Positions 43,610 to 55,740 of a stretch of DNA of 64,000 nucleotides are shown here, piece by piece (positions within the stretch are counted from its first letter, which is position 1; every line of letters starts with the position of its first letter). Below the pieces are notes generated by a model. The model had not been told where the DNA came from. It ran no database searches and was given only the letters and a program-made list of their open reading frames with translations. This stretch comes from Dioszegia crocea (lineage: Eukaryota > Basidiomycota > Tremellomycetes > Tremellales > Bulleribasidiaceae), in assembly GCA_001600615.1 (NCBI GenBank), contig BCKK01000006.1, positions 1,381,966-1,445,965 of the forward strand. The letters run 5' to 3'. The position numbers were made by a program, and so were the translations under genes.

Positions 43610-44362
43610 TCATGCTTTGACCCATCCCGCTGCGCCGATCCCAGCGCTGATGATTCGCAGAGACAGCAATGCGCGATGGATGCAGAGGACGACGTGGATA
43701 ATGGACAGTGTCCACGAGGGCCCACTCTGGGGATCTGAGACTAGTCAGCTAAATTCTTCCTTTCCATATCCATCAATCTGTATCAATCGTAAGGGTATCC
43801 CACCACACCGTGTACTGGACTGAAACCCCAGATGGATCCACGTACCTTTTCCCAGCCCAAACAACTCCAACAACCTAAACATCTCCTCGACACCCGCCAC
43901 CAACCCACCCGCAATCCCCACAAAATTCGTCACGCTCCATCCTGTCCCTATATCCCCTACAGCCCCAGTCGGCAGAATGACCAATCTCCACGCGATCAGA
44001 TGCCACACCGCCGCCCTCAACAGCGGCCTCACCCCCAATATCCTCTTCACTTGCAGACCCTGCGAACCATTATTATCACCATCATCGGTATACCTCGACC
44101 TGATTCGACCCATGGTACGTATGGCCGCATTGAAGACGCCCAGGAATAGCCAAGCGAGAACATAGCCCTCAACGGCGCGCGCAATAGTGATTGTCCCAAT
44201 TGCTGATTTGGGAAGATGTGCCAGAGATGCTGGTTCTTGGCTTAAGAGAGTGACGGGCCATAGGAGGGTCCGAGGGTGGATAAGGTTGAGAGGGGGACGG
44301 GGGTTAATTGCGAGCGATGCGAGGAAAACGAGGACGGGATTGGAGGGGATAGGGAGGGGCAT
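43610..44362 (-). CDS. Hypothetical multi-pass membrane protein, 215 aa
   Basis: Exon 1 43846-44362 and exon 2 43610-43740; the 105-nt intron has GTACGT and GACTAG ends, and the join keeps a hydrophobic reading (SWTLSIIHVVLCIHRALLSL). Hydrophobic segments lie at about residues 8-20, 28-42, 60-80 (GYVLAWLFLGVFNAAI), 115-140 (LLRAAVWHLIAWRLVILPTG), 145-165 (SVTNFVGIAGGLVAG) and in exon 2. The arrangement recalls the N-terminal part of fungal wax-synthase-like membrane proteins, but no catalytic motif is present. I do not assign a function. Confidence 0.55.
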
Positions 44363-44692
44363 CGTGTGGGTGTTTTAGCGAGATTTTTGCGGGTGTTTCT
44401 TTCGGTGTGTATGATGCGCACTCGGCGAGCTACTGGCTGCCAGGGGTGATGAAGCGTAGGAGCGGTTACTCTTGACTTGGGCTGAGATGGAGGATGAGAT
44501 GAAGGTCAGTCTTATTGTCCCGGCCGGGCCAATACCGGTGTACGTAAACGCTGTGACGTCAGCAAACACCTCCTCATTCCTCGATCCCCTCCCGCATCTC
44601 ATCCCTTGCTGTATCCACCCCTCTCACCCTTGGACATCAATCCAAATAACACTTCACGCAGCCCAGAGAGTACTCAAGAAGTAGCAGCAACA

Positions 44693-45519
44693 ATGCCGCC
44701 CTCTCTCAGCCCGCTCTTCTCGTCTCTGCGCTACTCCCCCCTACTCTCCCTAGCTCCCCTCCGCACACTATTCTCCGCCCCGCCCCCCACTCAGCCTACC
44801 GTACAGCGCTACCTCCTCCGCAATCCCTTCGCCGGCGCAGCTCGTGAATGCCCTACACCCGTGATCCTCGTCCGCGCTGTGGGCCTCTCTAACGCCTACC
44901 CATCCCTCAAATCAGCAAGTGAGGGCGATACACAAAGCTGGGAAGATTGGGGCGGAATGTTTGCCGACAAGGGCTATACGGCACTCGAGGTTGACATCTC
45001 TGCTCCGACAGAAATCACCCTGGGTCCCGATACCCCATCCCCACTTAAAGCCATGTCGACATTGTTAGCTGGCCAAATCCGGCTCTTGGCTATCCCCTTT
45101 GCACCCATCATCATCTCTTCGGGCGAGAGCTGCCTCTTGACGCAGATGTACGTCGAGGACAATCCTGCGTCGGGACTGGTATTGATTGATCCCCCAAAGG
45201 ATGTAATTGAGCAGCCGGGCGCGAAGGGAGAGGCGGAATTGCCAAAGTTCGGCTTTGAACCTACATTCCCGATCCTCTTGGTAGCGTCGGAAGGCCGGAA
45301 AGCGGAAGTGGAGGCAAGTAGATTGGGAGTGGCATCTGCCAAGGGAAGGGGACGGGGAGGAAAGGGAGTGACTGTGGAAGCGCTGGTCGATGGAGATAGG
45401 GGAGAGAAGAGCCGAATTGTAAGTTGTCAGCCGTTCGGATTGTGTCAGATCCTATGATGGAAGACATGGCTAATCCTTCTCAGGTTGTTGAGCGGTGGAT
45501 GGACAGCTGTGGTTTCTAA
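44693..45519 (+). CDS. Alpha/beta-hydrolase-like protein, 253 aa
   Basis: Exons 44693-45418 and 45484-45519. ATG 44693 is the first ATG; the frame upstream starts only at a CTG. The N-terminal 35 residues are Ser/Leu/Pro/Arg-rich without acids, suggesting mitochondrial targeting. The rest has an alpha/beta-hydrolase look: PVILVRAVGL, WGGMFADKGYTALEVDI, PIIISSGESCLLTQMY at the nucleophile elbow position (G-E-S-C rather than G-x-S-x-G), SGLVLIDPP and FPILLVASEGRKAEV, with a final exon VVERWMDSCGF. The weak elbow makes catalytic activity doubtful. Confidence 0.65.
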
Positions 45520-45842
45520 TACTACCATTCTGCAGCCGAAATAAGATACACGAGGGATCCGCGTTGGCTGGTTGTATCGAACCCGTCTGGGCTCTGTCGC
45601 GATCGGGTCGTCGGGCATCTATGCACTTGCTCCACTGGCTGGCTGCACTGATGTTTCTTGGTAAGGAGCTAAACGACAGTGGGCTAAGTCATTACCCGTA
45701 TCGCTCTCCCTGCTTCGTTCGACGAGGTCAACATGCCGTTGATCGTCGTGTTCCAGGAGACTCCTTTGTCCTCAGGTGTCAGGACTGCCGTCCGTCAACC
45801 TCACATCACACTCGTCGCTCGTCCTCAATACGACTACGCACT

Positions 45843-47877
45843 ATGAAGATATCAAATCTGCGCTGGCTTTCGGTGCTACTAGTATCGCTTCAGGTCTGTA
45901 CGGCTCATGCTGTCAACCTTGATCAAAACTTCTTTGACATATCGCCCCTTGAACCGCGGCCACAAGCCCTACCTCCATCCCTAGACCTACTTCAAACATC
46001 GATTGAGGAGCTAGGCCTCTTCCTCGCCAACGGAAGTTTCACCTCGGTCGACCTTATTCATGCCTACTTGGGTATGTCTCTTTTTCCTTGACTGAGTCTG
46101 CGAGCACAGAGCACACTGACAATAAACAGTCAATATCGACCGCAACAATCACCGTGGACTAAACCTCCGAGCCGTCATCCAGACCGCACCATACAAGAGT
46201 GTGATAACTATCGCAGCCAAGTTGGATGCGGAGCGTACGCATGGTCATGTGCGGGGTCCACTGCACGGTATACCGCTTTTTGTAAAGGACAATATGGCCA
46301 CTGAGGTGGGATTAGGAATGGATACTTCTGCCGGGAATTTCGCCCTGAGTGAGTATTCTCACCGGATTTTGGAGTTTCTTGATGGCTTGCTGAATGAAGT
46401 AGAAGAGTCAAAAGTCCCACGCGACGCAGATGTTGTCAAAAAGCTTAGAGAAGCAGGGGCGATCAGTCAGTTCTCCACGGCAAATCCTACAATTAGCTGA
46501 CCAAATTCAGTTATCGGCAAAGCCAATATGGGTGAACTCGCAGGATGGAAGACCGATCCGCCATTTAGCGGTTGGTCTGCCGTAGGTGGACAAACTACAT
46601 CTGCCTACGTTCAAGGCGGAGACCCCTTGTGCAGTTCGGCCGGAAGTGCAGTGGGCGTCAGTGCGGGGTGTGCGGCCGCGGCACTGGGTAGCGATACGAG
46701 TGGTTCAGTCGTAAGTTTCTTTGATGACAAGGCGCAGGACTATAAGTTGACAGGTCTGTTAGATATATCCCGCAAGTCGCGCTGCGCTATACGGGATTCG
46801 CCCGACTACCGGCCTGGTGTCCACACAGGGTGTCGTGCCCATCACGTACGCTTCCATCACCTGTGTATGATGAGATGCACTGATACTGTTTAGGTCAGAC
46901 TACGACACTGTGGGTCCGATAGCTTTTACGACGCGCGATACCGCCATCCTTCTCGACGCATTGACGTACAATGACGGAAGGTGAGCGCGAGCAGCGAAGG
47001 GCGTGAAGAAAGGAATCAAATTGATTGATTCCTTCAGATACCTCAACGCCACCCAAAACCCTTCGCTCAAATCTATTCGATTCGGGCTGGTCCGCAACAA
47101 CTTCCTCGACCAGGCAGACGGCCGAAGTGTCAAGAAACACGCTTGCGTTGCGGAGATTGAAAAGGTTTTCAAGAGCACCATGAACCATCTCGAAAGCTTC
47201 AGCGGAGCATCGGTGATTAACGTCAACACAACTCTGTCTTATTCGGACTTACGCACTCTGGAGAAGGCGACGTCACAACTATTCAACATTGGGATGAAGG
47301 AAGATCTGGGGCAGTACATGCAGGAACTGGATCAAAGTCCAGTGAGGACCGTACGTGATCTGGTCGAATATAACGAGGCGCACGCGGATATGGAGTTCCC
47401 AGAGGGGAGATGTTGTCAAAATCGGCTTTTGGATGTTCTTGTCGCTCCAAGTCGGAAATCAGAGGCATACCGACGGGCTAAAGAGACTGTCCGGTATTTA
47501 TCTGAAGAACGGGGGTTTGGGTACCTGTTTGAAGAATACGGGGTGGACGCGTTAGTCTTCAGTCCGGAGTTGGGAGAATCGACCATGATGGGTTCTGCAT
47601 TGGGGTACGCCATGGTATGTTTGAAATTTCCTGTGAGACTGGGGCTGACACGATAGGGAACAGCACCGATGGGGTATTGTGAGAATGGTCAGCCGTCTGG
47701 AATCATGTTCATGGTTAAGCCAAATGGGGAGGAGATGCTCTTGAGGCTACTGTGAGTTTTGCCCTGGCCTCTGTCTCAATCTTGTTGGGATTTGCGCTTA
47801 CACTTTGTAGGGCAGGATATGAGGCCATCATGCCCAAGCGACGGAGGCCATCATTGTTGTTGGCTTCGGGCAATTAG
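45843..47877 (+). CDS. Secreted amidase (amidase signature family), 539 aa
   Basis: Nine exons in frame: 45843-46071, 46130-46348, 46403-46465, 46511-46710, 46763-46845, 46894-46980, 47038-47614, 47657-47751, 47811-47877. A signal peptide opens the protein (MKISNLRWLSVLLVSLQ...). Catalytic parts: Lys in GIPLFVKDN (about residue 128), the cis-Ser in CSSAGSAVGVSAG and the nucleophile Ser in GSDTSGSV. The family's PASRAALYGIRPTTGLVSTQ follows after an intron, then DTVGPIAFTTRDTAILLDAL. Such enzymes hydrolyse amide bonds through a Ser-Ser-Lys triad; the substrate is unknown. Intron 2 (54 nt) has no stop and is a multiple of three; its removal gives FALKESKVPRDADVV, which fits the family better. 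Confidence 0.88.
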
Positions 47878-48105
47878 AGGTCGGCCATCGGCTCATCATC
47901 TTGTAACTTCAGACATGTTAGCGAACTGTGAAGAGTTCAAACCAGGCGTCAGATCACCTTGCTGTTTACGTCGTCGCTTATTAGCTGAATCAGAAGTCTC
48001 GTCTCCCGTTAGCTGAATCAGAACTCTCGTCTCCCCGCACAGTATTACATCCTGCGATACATGATCTTCCTCATACATAAAGTGTCCCCATTGTTCTATT
48101 CACAT

Positions 48106-50561
48106 TCACCCCAATCCCGTTTCCTGCATTTGATCATCTTGCAAACTCCTCAGGAATTGATCCACATCAAACCCATCCGGAATATCCAGCTCTCCATCTA
48201 ATCCTCCTGACCCTCCACCTGTCCCTCCCACCCCTGCTGACGTTACCCCACTAGGCAAGGCCCCTCCGCCGAGATTAGGCGAATATCCATCCCCTCTCCC
48301 TCCTCCAACCCCGAAAATCTCATCCAGACTCGTATCTCCGACTCCCCCCACTCCATCCGTTCCCAACCCACCAACCCCATCCAACCCTAGATCATTACTA
48401 GATCCACCACTCCCTCTCCCACTCCCACTGGCCCCATCACTCAACCTTGCCCCTCCCACTCCCCCTCCACCGCCTCCCTGCCCCACATCCAGCCCCATAC
48501 TCCTAACCAACTCATCTATCCCCTTTTGCATCCTCTCCACTTCCCCTCCCACCCCCATCGCATCCTCATAACTCTTCAACAGCTGCTGCTGGTTCGCCAA
48601 AAGCTGATCATCCTGCAAGGGCTGAGAATTCGGCAAGGGGTTGAATAGTGCCAGTGTGGGATCGGGATACGACTGTTGTTGCTGCTGCTGGTTGTACTGC
48701 GACTTCAGAGGCGCAAGACTCTGAGCCTGAGCAGATGTTTTAAGGCTGTTCAAGAACATTTGCGCCGCAGCCGGAGATTGAAGCAGGGATCCGATGGTAG
48801 TCTGCAGCAAGGCCGGATCGAGGTTATAGTTCGACGCAGCCTGGGCAGCCTGAGCCTGAAGGTTCGCCTGGAGATTGTAATCATTCGTCGACCCGAAGTC
48901 GGAATGGGAGGATGGGTTGTAATTGCTGTTGTAGGCATTGGGGTTGGTAGTTCCGTTCCCATTGGGATTGTAGGGCGCGAGTGCCATAGCGTAGGGGTTT
49001 TCAGATGGGAGGGAGGGAGGTGTAGAGCCCGAACCGACAGTATTGGGAGTTGGTGTTCGGTCGAAATGCGGAGTAGGCTCGCCGTCGGATGGAAGTGTGG
49101 TGAATCGCCCGGCCGTGTTGTCCCATGCTTGAGAATCGGAAGACCGGGTCCGGGTCGGACGGGGTAGAAAGGGGTCGGCGAAGCGAGATTTGCTATCTGC
49201 CGTTGTTAGCTTACAGCCACGACTCAATAGAATACGGCGTCCAGCTCACCCGAAGACGATATTTCAACCACGTCCCCATCTCCAGCTCGCCCATCTTCAA
49301 TCATCCTCTCTACTCCTAATCGCCTCTTCTTCCTCGCTGAGCCATTCACTTCTTCGCTCCCACTCCCACTACCCGTATCTCCCGCATTCCCACCCGACCC
49401 AGTAGGTCCACCGGTCCTCGCCAGCCCAGTCCGCCTCATCGCCTCTTTTAACCCCTTCAATCCTTCTCCATCCGTCCCGAACAACCTCTCCAGAAACGAC
49501 ACAATCAAATCAATCGTCTCTTGATGCTTTTTGTGCTTCTCCCTCTGCTCAATCGCCTCCCGCCACAGATGCTCATTGCTCGATTGAAGCGCTTTGAGAT
49601 CCGCACCAATAGACGCCTGAGTACGCTGAATGGCAGCAATGCCGGAAGTAATAGCGCTGAGCTCAATCATCCCTTGAGGCGAAATGACCATATTGCCCCC
49701 GCCGCTCTGGGCAGTGTGGGAACTGGCAACGCCCTGAGTCGTGCCGTCGGTAATAAGGTGGATAGGGTGAAAGCTGCCACCGGGAGTCATGACTTGTGTT
49801 TGGGAGTGAGCGGCCTGTCGAGCTGATGAGCGAGAGCCAGTGGAGGTCGAAGAGGAGATGGTGGGCATAGGTGGTTGGCCGGCTCGTTGACGGCGGGTAA
49901 TTTTGGCCAGGAGTTCGGGCTGGCCGCGTTTGAACAAGGGGTTGATAAATTCCCATAATTCTGCTTCGCCAGTCGGTGTGGCTGAGTTGTGAGGAACCTT
50001 GTCTAGGAGGTCAGCATACCCCGCAAATGGCGAGGGTATGAGATACGTACGGAAAGCATACATGTTGAGCTGTCGCACAAAGCTCTGGAAATTTGAATGT
50101 TTGAAGAATTGGGGGAGTATCTTTCGTGCGAGTTCTTCTTGGTACGGTACTACATGTAAGCTATTGAGAGACCACACGTCTGACTACATAACTTACTGAG
50201 GAATGAATCGCCTTTGGGAGACCAGTGTATGAGTTCGTTTGTACCCGGATCATTGACCATGCTACGATGTCAGCAAACAGTGTTGCCGTCGGCATCAGGC
50301 AGACAGCCAGATCTGGCTTCCTCACATAAGAATTCTGACTCACCTGTACAGCTTCGTCAAGAACGCAGGCACTTTGGTCACCTCTCCATTCTCATCCACA
50401 CTCAATCCGTTCCGACTGATACCTCCGGCAGCTGCGGCCCGATTAGGCTCTTCCGGGTCCAATTCCTCCACCATATTGATAGGCGACGGCGTCTCTCCCT
50501 CTGGTGAGCGTGCGCGAGGCCTCGATGGCCCAGCTCTGGCATTGGCATTCATAGCTGCCAT
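48106..50561 (-). CDS. Heat-shock-factor family transcription factor, 741 aa
   Basis: Exons 50344-50561, 50197-50261, 50051-50149, 49250-50002, 48106-49196. Start ATG 50561 (MAAMNAN); upstream the frame opens only with TTG. The HSF DNA-binding domain spans about residues 62-165: VPAFLTKLYSMVNDPGTNEL, IHWSPKGDSFL, ILPQFFKHSNFQSFVRQLNM, YAFHKVPH and ELWEFINPLFKRGQPELL. A hydrophobic-repeat trimerisation region follows (ITSGIAAIQRTQASIGADLK ... IDLIVSFLERLFG), then a basic RKKRRLG signal and a long Gln/Asn/Gly/Ser-rich tail likely to hold activation segments. HSF proteins bind nGAAn repeats and drive heat-shock genes. Confidence 0.93.
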
Positions 50562-50922
50562 AATGGGCAAAGTGATGAATTCGGGCAAGTCCGAGAGTCG
50601 GCAGTTTGGGATTGGATTTGTCGGTTCCGCTGCTTCAAATTCGAGGCTTATATTGATGGCGGTCGGAAGATACTAGCAGGCGCTAGAAAGCACCAGCAAG
50701 TGAGTAGGGTTGTGTCTTATCTGTGTATTGTTTGAAGGGATTGTAAGGAGTGAACAAAAAGGAAGTCAAGTACCGCTCGGACCTCGGTCATGCGGTAAAA
50801 GCTGCCACGCGCCTAAATGTCACGTGAGCAGGAGATCAGTTAGGCGCGCCGGACATGGTGCCCCGTCTCACCAACAACCACCATACAACAGCCATCTATG
50901 ACCTTTCCCTATAGCCTCGACC
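50562..50922. other. Divergent intergenic region HSF / LRR protein
   Basis: No gene recognised; probably a bidirectional promoter. Contains CACGTGAG at about 50821-50828. Confidence 0.4.
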
Positions 50923-53900
50923 ATGAGTACTATGGCAGATGAGCGGTCTCTATCAATAGAAGAGGAGGTCTCGACTGAGCTGATACCGCCTACTTCTTCA
51001 GCAGCCCCATTTGCTCCAGTAGGACCCAAGTCCGAGCTCATAACCGAGCCCATTCCTCAGCCATCCACCCCGATATCTGCACCGCTATCCCTCTCCGACT
51101 CACACCCTATACGGACATCGTCAGATCCTATTCAATCATCTTCGCCTTCATCTTCACTTCAGCCCCCAGCTGTGCCCCAAACACCACTGTCCCCCGCCCG
51201 CCGGCGTCCAAAACCACCCACCAAAGGCATCCTCAAGCCCCCTCCACCACCGCCCAAGCCGACCCTTGGAAATCGTCTTCGAGACCTAGCTGCAAATGTC
51301 GTCGGTGGGCCCTCCTCAGGCACAGGATCCAGGGGATTCTTCGACTCGGACGATGCGGGACCTTCATCTGCTGGGCCCTCGGGAATGGGCGGTCCGGGCG
51401 CAGTGTCACCGGGAAGCGTATCTGCTGCAGTGGGCGGGACGCTGAATGCGCTCGGTGGGAGGATAGGAATGGGTCTGAGTCGATTCGTAAATGGCGGAAT
51501 CACTTCTCCGGTTCATACTCCGAACGGATCCCCAATGAGTAGGGTTATCGGCTTGCCCGACGTGTCGACGTCGCCGTCCGGTCTACCATATCCTCAGGCT
51601 TCAGGAAGCGAGAAGGTGATACCGAGGAAGCAGAGAGGGCCGCTGCGGAGAGCGACTTTTGTCCTGCCCTCCTTAAGCATCACTTATCCAATAAGCTCTC
51701 AGGGCGAGCCATGGAGTGTGAAGGTCATCGAAGATCGGAAACGGGTTAGTTAGTTTTCGTTCCAGTGGTGACCTGCTAAAGACCAGATCGAAAGTTCACA
51801 TAGAACCTTGATGTCTGCCACGACTGGTGCCGAGTACTGGACCTCAGCGAGGCTAGTAAAGCTATATGAGACGGCATGTAAGGGTCGAGAAGAGAAACCC
51901 AGAGTAGCCATAGTCCGTGCTCTTGAAGTAAGCTCGTCCCTCTTATCTATACTGTCTGCGCTGATCTTCAGACACTTCCACCGCATCCCAGACCCCGAAA
52001 CATTCACCTTCAGCTCCGACCTGACACTCCACCCTCCAATCCTGTCCCCCAAGATACCCTCGACTCTCCGCTGAATCGACACGCAGCCGAAGCGCTAGCC
52101 GATGTTTTGTCTTCCGAGTGGGGACTATCGGACGTCAAGCTGGAGGCTGGAGTGCTAGAGGATGACCTAGGTCTGAAGCCAATATTGCATGCTTTGTTGG
52201 TCAGTGGGACACTACCCAGTCTATCGTTGGCAGGGAACAGGAAACTGAGAGAGAGGGCTTGGAGGCTTTTGGCTATATTCTTGAAGAAGGTCAGTTTGAA
52301 CGTCTGTGACAGAGGGACAAAGAGCTGACAAGATAGGCGAGATCGCTGAAATATGTGGATTTGTCAGACACGACCTGGGATCGCCGATCAATCGATTATC
52401 TCGTTCAGGCCCTGACCGCCACTGCTGTCAGGTCGCCTACAATTGAGCAATCCGCTTCGTTGGTGCAGACGGACAGTATCGGACTGTCAACTAGCGAAGA
52501 CGGGGAGGATGACGATCGGCTACAGGATTGTTACGGATCCTTCGTTCCGCATGCGCCGTTATTGAAGGATGCCGAGGAAATGCGGGCGGCGGGCTTGCAG
52601 ACGCTGAGAATGGACGGATGTCAATTACGAGCAAGCCTTTTGGAGCCATTAGGTACGTACCTCTGCCTCCATTTCGTAATGCTCTACATTGCTGATCTTT
52701 CAGCTTCTGGAATCCGAACATCCAACATCCGAAATTTATCCCTACGGCGCAACAAGATTGGTCCCACCGGAGCGGTAGCTCTCGCCCTCATGATCCGTGA
52801 CTATCCCGATATATCTTCATCGACCATGACTGCTTTTGCCCCTTCGTCCGATCAAACCCCAACCACCGCTGGCCACGCCCCATATACGCCCCGCTCCAGA
52901 CGCACAAATGACTCATCCTCCCCTTCTTTAGCATCAATGCTAAATGACAATCTTCCCGCTCTTCCACCATCAGCCACCTCGTCACCTTCTCGCCCACCTG
53001 CTGTACCGCCAAAGACACCCAATGGTCTTAGTACATTAGGTATAACCCATCCTGATACGCCACTGGGAACGACACTGGCTAGTGTTGAAGGCCGGATCAG
53101 TGGGCCTGATACAGGTGGGGCGTCCGTAGCGTTGCAGCGGCAGGTCCGGTCTTTGGATGGTGTGGAGAGAATAGGGAGGTTGTTGACGCTGGATCTTAAG
53201 AGCAATGAGATCAGGGTAAGCTGCCGTCCTGCTTAAAGACTGGAAGTAGCTGATGGAGTAGAATGGAGTTACCTACATTGCGCAGGTATTGAAGCGGAAT
53301 CGGACCTTGAAGGTGTTGAATCTAAGCGATAATCGGATTGAATCCGCCGGACTGCTTGCTCTAGCCGAGGCATTGAAGTATAATTCGACGTTGGAAACGC
53401 TAGATTTGAGCTCGAATCCATGCTGTGGTCCCAGTCTCGAAGGGGTAAGTTGCCATGCCTAGATCGAAGAACGGACATTCAACTCATCTCTCAGATCACA
53501 GCCCTCCGCACCGCCTTCACCGTAAACACCTCCCTCAAACGCCTCTTCTTATCCGATACAAACCTCCACCCAGAAGGCGCTATCGCACTCGCTGAATTCC
53601 TACCCGAATCCCACTCTTTACTCCACCTCGACCTAACCTCGAACCCACTCGACGTGGCCGGCATTCTCGCCCTCTCCTCCGGTTTAAAAAGCAACACCAT
53701 GATACGCTGCCTTGACCTCTCTATCCCACCCAACAACCCGGATCTCGCCGACCTCAGCCAAGGGATCCTGCAGACTTGCATCCGCAACACCGAGCTCGCG
53801 GCTGAGTCAACGGGTCGAGGAGCCGATGCCGTCTGGGGTCCAATCAAGAAATCTGTCCTCGTTCGACAAGTCAAAGAAGCGGAAAACTTCCGAGCGGAGC

Positions 53901-54947
53901 AAGAAAGGTTAGACGTCATGTCTTCCCCTGAAGGTCTGGCGAGGGAGTATGTCTATAAATTGACACCAGGGCGATTGGTCGGTGTGTGCGAGAATACAGG
54001 AAGGGACATGGAGAAGTGGTTGGCGGCGGGTCTGATTGCGAAATCGGGGCATTTCACAGCGTGGGAACCTGGACAGTTACCCCGGGAAGAATGGCGGGTG
54101 TTACTTGAGCGCGCCAAGGCATTGAGAGAACGATTGGCGGATGAGATACCGCGTACAGCGGACGATATCGCACTGGCGAGGATGTTGGAGTTGAATGACT
54201 CCTTGGGGTCAGTCATTGAGACTGCAAGGGATCGCCGATTTGTTCCTCCTCCCCGACTACTGTTGCCGAGTCAGATGGTCACGCTTTCTCCTCCGCCTCA
54301 ACCACAATCGGTACTTTCGACACCGACCCACGGCAAATCCGGTCATGGCCTAGGGATGGGAATTGGGGTTGGGAACCCCTCTCCAATGTCTGCAAGGCAT
54401 CGACGGCATATGCGAGGAACGAGCCTGGAGATATCCAGTCCGAACTTCAGCATTGGAGATTCGGATAATGATTCCGATGCGGAAGAATTGGATGTTGGGA
54501 GATTACCAAATACTCCTCAAGCGCCTAGGGTTGGCGAATCGAGGAGAGGCGATCTGAGGTTGGAAGCTGAAGATGAAGCTGCCGAGGCCTTGCGAGAAGC
54601 GGGGGACTTTGATGTGGAAGAGGGAGTGGCGGCTAGTCCGGTTGAGAGAGTAGGGAAGGCGTGGATGGAAGAAGAAGGGGAAATATTTAGAAAGGGAACG
54701 AAATTGGGCGTAGGGCTGGATGTTGATGAGGCTGGGGAAGAGGTCGATGAGGGTTTAAGTGGAGAGGTGTTGAGGCAAGAAGTGAGTCTTTCGAACTGCC
54801 AAAAGGAAGGGAGCAAGCTGATATGATCAGATCTTGGAGACGGAAGTGGCACGTAGTCCAGCGAGACGAGTGGTAGATGATGATAATGTTGACGAGAGCC
54901 AAAAAGACGAAGGTGACGATGCGGAAGAACGGAAGATTGAGACATGA
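50923..54947 (+). CDS. PPP1R37-like leucine-rich repeat protein, 1231 aa
   Basis: Eight exons in frame: 50923-51744, 51787-51927, 51972-52289, 52337-52652, 52704-53215, 53262-53444, 53495-54781, 54831-54947. A long Pro/Ser-rich N-terminus leads to RRATFVLPSLSI and a linker (EYWTSARLVKLYETACKGRE). LRR/RNI-type repeats follow: GTLPSLSLAGNRKLRERAWR, RSLKYVDLSDT, IRNLSLRRNKIGPTGAVALA, LLTLDLKSNEIR, LKVLNLSDNRIESAGLLALA, LKRLFLSDTNLHPEGAIALA and HLDLTSNPLDVAGILALSSG. This order and wording match protein phosphatase 1 regulatory subunit 37. RRATF sits where PPP1R37 has an RVxF-type PP1 docking motif, though with Ala instead of Val. The C-terminus is acidic and disordered. PP1 binding is an inference. 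Confidence 0.82.
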
Positions 54948-55408
54948 TGGATTTGTATGCTATAGAGATGGATCTATTAGGGTAGATGTTTAGGATGATG
55001 ACATGCACATAATTGTAGGTTCACCTTTAGTACCCTTACTTTTATGCTTCCATGAGATAAAGAGGTCTATACCGATTTAATCAATCATCGGGACTTGATG
55101 CAGAAGTCCCTAGATCAATTGCTTATATGGAAATGATGGAAGTGCTTAGCCACAATGTGCAAGCGAGATCCAGCGCAGGTGGAGCGGTCGGGATATGTTC
55201 GTAAGGTTAAGAAGTAAAGGCAACCACCTTTGGATGCTCACTTGAAATTGAACAGTCTGTAAGCCTAATAGTTTATTCCTCACACAAATGACGAATCGAT
55301 TTAAAGTGAAGTCATGTCCAATTTATGTACATAACAATAATGCGAGTCTATGGTATCACACCCCCGGGGTCTATGGCACCCAGGTATTGCTAGCAATGCT
55401 AATTACTT
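54948..55408. other. Intergenic, AT-richer
   Basis: No gene recognised; low GC compared with neighbours (for example 55250-55340). It precedes the retrotransposon remnant and could hold old LTR sequence. Confidence 0.35.
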
Positions 55409-55740
55409 TTAGTCACCCCTTCGGCCCTTCCCGAAGCCACCCCTGGAACCTCCCTGGGTCCTGCTAGGCCCCGCAAAGGCATTCCCTGGCTTCAAAACTT
55501 TGGTTACTTGAGCCTTGACTGCTACAGCCCACAACCCCGCCAAAGCGTACTTGTCCACCTTCGCCTTCTCGGCGTGGCACGCCTGAACCGTCCTGATCGC
55601 CTCCGCAATGACCTTCTTGTTCGCCCTCTTATCGTACACCCAGAAGTCCATTGACCATGGGGAAGTTGAGGGATTTGGTGAAGATGTCAGCCTCGTTCCC
55701 TTTGGTCGAAACATAGTGCGACGCTGTGAGAGCGGGGCCG
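55409..55740 (-). mobile_element. Ty1/copia retrotransposon remnant (polyprotein C-terminus)
   Basis: In the minus strand at about 55640-55735 the peptide HYVSTKGNEADIFTKSL followed by NGLLGV and a stop is the characteristic end of Ty1/copia RNase H domains. Upstream sequence in the same frame (to 55940) does not look like reverse transcriptase. An overlapping frame (55409-55714, ending GGFGKGRRGD) is of unknown meaning. Only a fragment remains; no LTR was identified by eye. Confidence 0.6.
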
